Shown: positions 5,179-7,707 of the stretch, piece by piece
How positions within the stretch are numbered: the stretch's first letter is position 1
How the letters are laid out: every line of letters starts with the position of its first letter
Source of the DNA: a bacterium
Lineage (GTDB): Bacteria; Patescibacteriota; Patescibacteriia; CAIQCM01
NCBI GenBank assembly: GCA_023246535.1
Contig: JAHFIF010000056.1
Coordinates: forward strand, 1-7,707
Length of the DNA: 7,707 nucleotides
Reading direction: 5' to 3'
Made by a program: the position numbers and the translations under genes
The notes under the pieces: generated by a model
Database searches by the model: none
What the model saw: only the letters and a program-made list of their open reading frames with translations
Told to the model about the DNA's origin: nothing

Positions 5179-6900
5179 TTATTCGGCAACCCTAAAGACC
5201 TCGTCAACGGTCGTCAAGCCGTCGAGCGCTTTCAAAATGCCGTCTTGCGCCATGGTGATCATGCCGGCGGCTTTGGCGATGTCGCGCATTTGGTATTCGG
5301 AAACGTTGCCGGAGAGAATGACCTTTTCAATGTCGGCGCTCATCGCCAAAACTTCGTAAATGCCGATGCGACCCTTGTAGCCGATGCCGTTGCACTCGTC
5401 GCAGCCTTTGCCGTGGAAGAAGGTCATTTTTTCGATATCGACGTGAACGCCGGAATTGGGGGAAAGTTCGGACATTAATTTTTTCGCTTTCGCGAGCGTC
5501 GCTTCGTCGAGCTTGGTCTCCTCTTTGCATTTGTCGTGGATCGTGCGGCACAAGCGTTGGCCGATGATGCAGTTAAGCGCCGGCGCGAGCAGGAAAGGTT
5601 TAACGCCCATCGACATGAAGCGGGGGATGGCCCCGGCGGCGTCGTTGGTGTGGATCGTCGACAAGAGCAAATGGCCGGTGAGCGCGGCTTGAATGGCGGT
5701 TTCGGCGGTTTCCAGGTCGCGGATTTCGCCGACCATGATCACGTCCGGGTCTTGGCGGAGAATGGAGCGCAAACCTTTGGCGAAAGTGTAATCTTTGGCA
5801 TGGTCGATCTGCGATTGGGCGATGCCCTCGAGGCGGTATTCGACCGGGTCTTCGAGGGTGATGATCTTCACGTCCGGGGTGTTGAGCTTAAGGAGGATGG
5901 CGTAGAGCGTGGTCGTTTTGCCGGAACCGGTCGGGCCGGTCGTCACAATCATGCCGTTCGGCCGTTCAATTTGGGCTTTCAGAATGGCGTCATACGGCGC
6001 GCGCAAACCCAGCGATTCAAGCTTGATCCCGGTCGCGCTGCTGCGGAGCAAGCGCATGACGACCGATTCGCCGTAAGCCGTGGGAATGGTGGAAACGCGG
6101 ACGTCGATCTTTTCCTTTCCCAGATTGATGGTGAAACGTCCGTCTTGCGGCTGGTCGGTCACGTTGATCTTGAGTCCGGAAATGAGTTTGATGCGCGAGA
6201 TCATGCGGATCCATTCCGAGGCGGGGATGGCCGCCACTTTGGTCAAAATGCCGTCGATCCGGAAGCGAACGACGATCGCGTTTTCTTCGGCTTCGACGTG
6301 GATGTCGGAGGAGCGGGTATTGAGCGAGGCGGCGACGAGAATGACGACGATGTCGGTGACGTTCGCGCCGGCGAGCGCCGCCTGCAGGCGGTCGAAAGAG
6401 TGGATGTCGGTGAAACGCTTGATGTCGTCCTCGGAAATGCTGACGCCTTTCACCACCTTGCGAACCGAGGGCAGGATGTCGTAGACATGCAATCCCACCT
6501 CGAGCGAATGCTCCGAGATCATGTAGACGACGGCATTGGCGTGCGTGCGTTCGGCCAGCTGAAAGCGCATTTCTTCAATTTCCGGGAGCGACGGGTCGAT
6601 CGCGCCCAAACGGATCTCGGCGCCGGTGTTGACGAAACAAACCGTCCGCAGTTTTTCCGCCTGGGCGCGGCCGATCGAGGCGATAGCATCGGCCGTGATC
6701 GGGAAGCCGGCCAGATTGGCATAGGAATAGCCGGCGGCCGCCGCAGCGCGCTCGACCTCAACCTCTTTTTCTTTAAGGCGGATGTTGGCGATCTTCCCGG
6801 TGAATTTTTCTTCCGGACTCAGCTCGGATTCGAGTTTTTTCGGGCCGGAAGTCTCGGTTTTTTTCTTGATCAGGTCTTCAATTGATTGGGCGTCGGTCAT
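5179..6900 (-). CDS. pilB: type IV pilus / type II secretion assembly ATPase (PilB/GspE family)
   Basis: This hexameric cytoplasmic ATPase drives pilin polymerisation at the inner membrane. At 573 residues it has full family length. After a charged N-terminus, residues about 50-160 match the N-terminal MshEN/GspE-N region. The catalytic part has the SSDIHVE segment (197-203), RFRIDG (212-217), Walker A GPTGSGKTT (322-330), the Asp box ITLEDPVEYRLEGI (347-360), Walker B DVIMVGEIRD (386-395) and the His box TGHLLLSTIHTNDA (408-421). The zinc site reads C451, H455-x2-C458 and C500-x2-C503, where CxxC...CxxC is usual. The C-terminal GYKGRIGIYEVL is standard. The start at 6900 follows an extended -10 by only 8 bases and has no Shine-Dalgarno site. 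A kinase-fold gene follows after 15 bases. No pilC, pilT or pilin gene is in the window, so PilB is favoured over GspE only by the likely taxonomy. Confidence 0.96.
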   Translation of the reverse strand: MTDAQSIEDLIKKKTETSGPKKLESELSPEEKFTGKIANIRLKEKEVEVERAAAAAGYSYANLAGFPITADAIASIGRAQAEKLRTVCFVNTGAEIRLGAIDPSLPEIEEMRFQLAERTHANAVVYMISEHSLEVGLHVYDILPSVRKVVKGVSISEDDIKRFTDIHSFDRLQAALAGANVTDIVVILVAASLNTRSSDIHVEAEENAIVVRFRIDGILTKVAAIPASEWIRMISRIKLISGLKINVTDQPQDGRFTINLGKEKIDVRVSTIPTAYGESVVMRLLRSSATGIKLESLGLRAPYDAILKAQIERPNGMIVTTGPTGSGKTTTLYAILLKLNTPDVKIITLEDPVEYRLEGIAQSQIDHAKDYTFAKGLRSILRQDPDVIMVGEIRDLETAETAIQAALTGHLLLSTIHTNDAAGAIPRFMSMGVKPFLLAPALNCIIGQRLCRTIHDKCKEETKLDEATLAKAKKLMSELSPNSGVHVDIEKMTFFHGKGCDECNGIGYKGRIGIYEVLAMSADIEKVILSGNVSEYQMRDIAKAAGMITMAQDGILKALDGLTTVDEVFRVAE

Positions 6901-6908
6901 AGATTTTC

Positions 6909-6917
6909 AGTATAACA
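6909..6917 (-). promoter_or_regulatory. extended -10 promoter element of pilB
   Basis: On the minus strand the sequence TGTTATACT provides TG-n-TATACT, an extended -10. Only 8 bases separate it from the pilB ATG, so transcription would start at or within a few bases of the start codon. No good -35 lies 16-18 bases upstream, where the terminator hairpin of the preceding gene sits. The alternative is readthrough from the upstream gene. Confidence 0.55.
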
Positions 6918-6940
6918 AAAACACCGCCCCTAGGCGATGT
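6917..6940 (-). terminator. intrinsic terminator overlapping the stop codon of the coiled-coil gene
   Basis: On the minus strand ACATCGCC (6933-6940) pairs with GGCGGTGT (6921-6928), with one T-G pair and a four-base loop (6929-6932). Five T follow. The TAG stop of the 212-aa gene (6930-6932) lies in the loop, so the last codons of that gene form the left arm. The pilB -10 begins where the T-tract ends. Confidence 0.8.
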
Positions 6941-7568
6941 TTGCTTGTTTTTTATTTTCCGCTTCCAGGCTGCGCACGGCTTCGGCCAGGCGCCGCCACT
7001 CGGGAAGCTGGACATCGTGGCGATAGGCTTGCGCCGCGTACCGGTCTTCCAGATCGCGCAAATCGATGAGCAGTTCGTCCTTTCTTTCGGTTTCTGACGC
7101 GTTGCGCGTCGTTTGCCGTTCGTATTCGTCGTGTTTGCGTTTGGTCTCGACGCGCAGCAGATCGAGCGTTTTTTGGCAGAGGCCGTTGATCTTGTCGATC
7201 TTCTCGTCCAGGTCCGGGAGGATCTGGATGCCGCGAAAAGCCGGGTCAAGCTCGTGGGCGTAGCGGAGCAAGGCATTGGCGGCGCCGTGCAGATCGAGTT
7301 CGGCCCAGGCCGCGCGCGCCTTGATGAGTTCGTCTTCCGCGGCGTTGGCAACAAAGCTCCAAGCCGCGTCGGAACCGGGGAAGTTCAGCGCTTCAAATTC
7401 GCGCCGCGGGCAAATGACGCGCACGGCGTCGCGTTCGCAAACGGCGTTGCCGCTTTCCGGTTCAAAGCGAACGAGCGACCAGCCGTCCTCAAGGCTTTTT
7501 TGGCCGTCTGATTCGCGCCGGAGCCGGACCGTCCGGCGCGGCGTTTTAACGTCCAAGCGCCCGGACAT
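6930..7568 (-). CDS. hypothetical coiled-coil protein (212 aa)
   Basis: I do not recognise this protein. The N-terminal 60 residues are basic and strand-like (KTPRRTVRLRRES, then WSLVRFEPESGNAVCERDAVRVICPRR). A middle section (70-112) looks helical (ELIKARAAWAELDLHGAANALLRYAHELDPA, with TPR-like spacing of small and aromatic residues). Residues about 118-205 are rich in Glu, Lys, Arg and Leu in a heptad-like pattern, typical of a coiled coil. There is no signal peptide or membrane helix. The ATG at 7568 has no Shine-Dalgarno site, and the frame overlaps the preceding gene by 23 bases, which suggests translational coupling. The gene lies directly upstream of pilB but is separated from it by a terminator. 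It might interact with the membrane protein encoded before it. Function unknown. Confidence 0.8.
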   Translation of the reverse strand: MSGRLDVKTPRRTVRLRRESDGQKSLEDGWSLVRFEPESGNAVCERDAVRVICPRREFEALNFPGSDAAWSFVANAAEDELIKARAAWAELDLHGAANALLRYAHELDPAFRGIQILPDLDEKIDKINGLCQKTLDLLRVETKRKHDEYERQTTRNASETERKDELLIDLRDLEDRYAAQAYRHDVQLPEWRRLAEAVRSLEAENKKQANIA

Positions 7569-7707
7569 GGGATTTTATGTTTCGCATCATGCTCCAGATC
7601 CGTTCCAGTTTGGCGATGGCGTTGCGGTCGGCGAGGCGGGTGTACAGGAGCGCCCAAGCCGCATGCTCAAAGACGGCCAGCATCGAGCCAAGGGCCAGGG
7701 CCGCGAC
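7546..7707 (-). CDS. C-terminal end of a membrane protein (5' part outside window)
   Basis: A minus-strand frame open from the window edge runs 53 codons to a TAA at 7546-7548. It begins with a hydrophobic helix (VAALALGSMLAVFEHAAWALL) that continues as YTRLADRNAIAKLERIW and ends in the basic tail MMRNIKSHVRALGR. This is what the last transmembrane helix and cytoplasmic tail of a multi-pass membrane protein look like. The codon pattern fits the neighbours, and the frame explains the otherwise empty 139 bases at the end of the window. It overlaps the start of the coiled-coil gene by 23 bases. The family cannot be assigned from so little. Confidence 0.65.
   Translation of the reverse strand, partial: VAALALGSMLAVFEHAAWALLYTRLADRNAIAKLERIWSMMRNIKSHVRALGR

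Noticed and set aside
5536..6885. Long plus-strand open frame (449 codons) opposite pilB
   Set aside because: It is rich in Asp, Gly, Arg and Val in the pattern of an antisense shadow of a GC-rich gene, while the opposite strand has all PilB motifs.
7385..7657. Minus-strand 90-codon frame at the right edge
   Set aside because: It is Arg/Pro/Ala-rich and shifted relative to both the coiled-coil frame and the membrane-helix frame, which explain the region better.

Overview
The window looks like chromosomal DNA of a small-genome bacterium, most likely a member of the Candidate Phyla Radiation (Patescibacteria). This is an inference. It rests on the Ala/Lys/Glu-rich N-terminal extension of ribosomal protein L19, the style of the PilB-type ATPase, the many short proteins without recognisable families, and the Shine-Dalgarno-poor starts of the conserved genes. 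No rRNA or tRNA is present to confirm it. I see no CRISPR array, transposase, integrase or attachment site.

Left part (1-1301): the 3' end of uvrA (nucleotide excision repair) runs rightward and converges on rplS (ribosomal protein L19), which runs leftward. One A/T-flanked hairpin between the two stop codons can terminate both. rplS has a near-consensus promoter and a short leader with a hairpin in place of a Shine-Dalgarno site.

Middle part (1304-3970): three rightward genes of unknown function, each apparently monocistronic, with its own promoter, Shine-Dalgarno site and intrinsic terminator. They encode a 199-aa five-helix membrane protein, a 373-aa unusually tryptophan-rich membrane protein with a soluble C-terminal domain, and a 135-aa soluble protein. 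The first two share nearly the same promoter and an about 85-nt 5' leader, including a hairpin with differing but still paired stem bases followed by an identical TGTTTCATT. This shared leader is the most unusual structure in the window.

Right part (3985-7707): all genes run leftward. In transcription order they are the C-terminal end of a membrane protein, a 212-aa coiled-coil protein that overlaps it by 23 bases, a terminator folded over the coiled-coil gene's stop codon, pilB/gspE (type IV pilus or type II secretion assembly ATPase) with an extended -10 so close to the ATG that the mRNA may be leaderless, and a 392-aa Bud32-like kinase-fold protein whose two catalytic aspartates both appear as glutamate. 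The kinase-fold gene starts 15 bases after pilB and is probably cotranscribed with it.

How the parts relate: the flanks are ordinary housekeeping and envelope or pilus genes. The middle cassette is a block of orphan membrane-related genes with a different expression style and a common leader, which suggests coordinated control.
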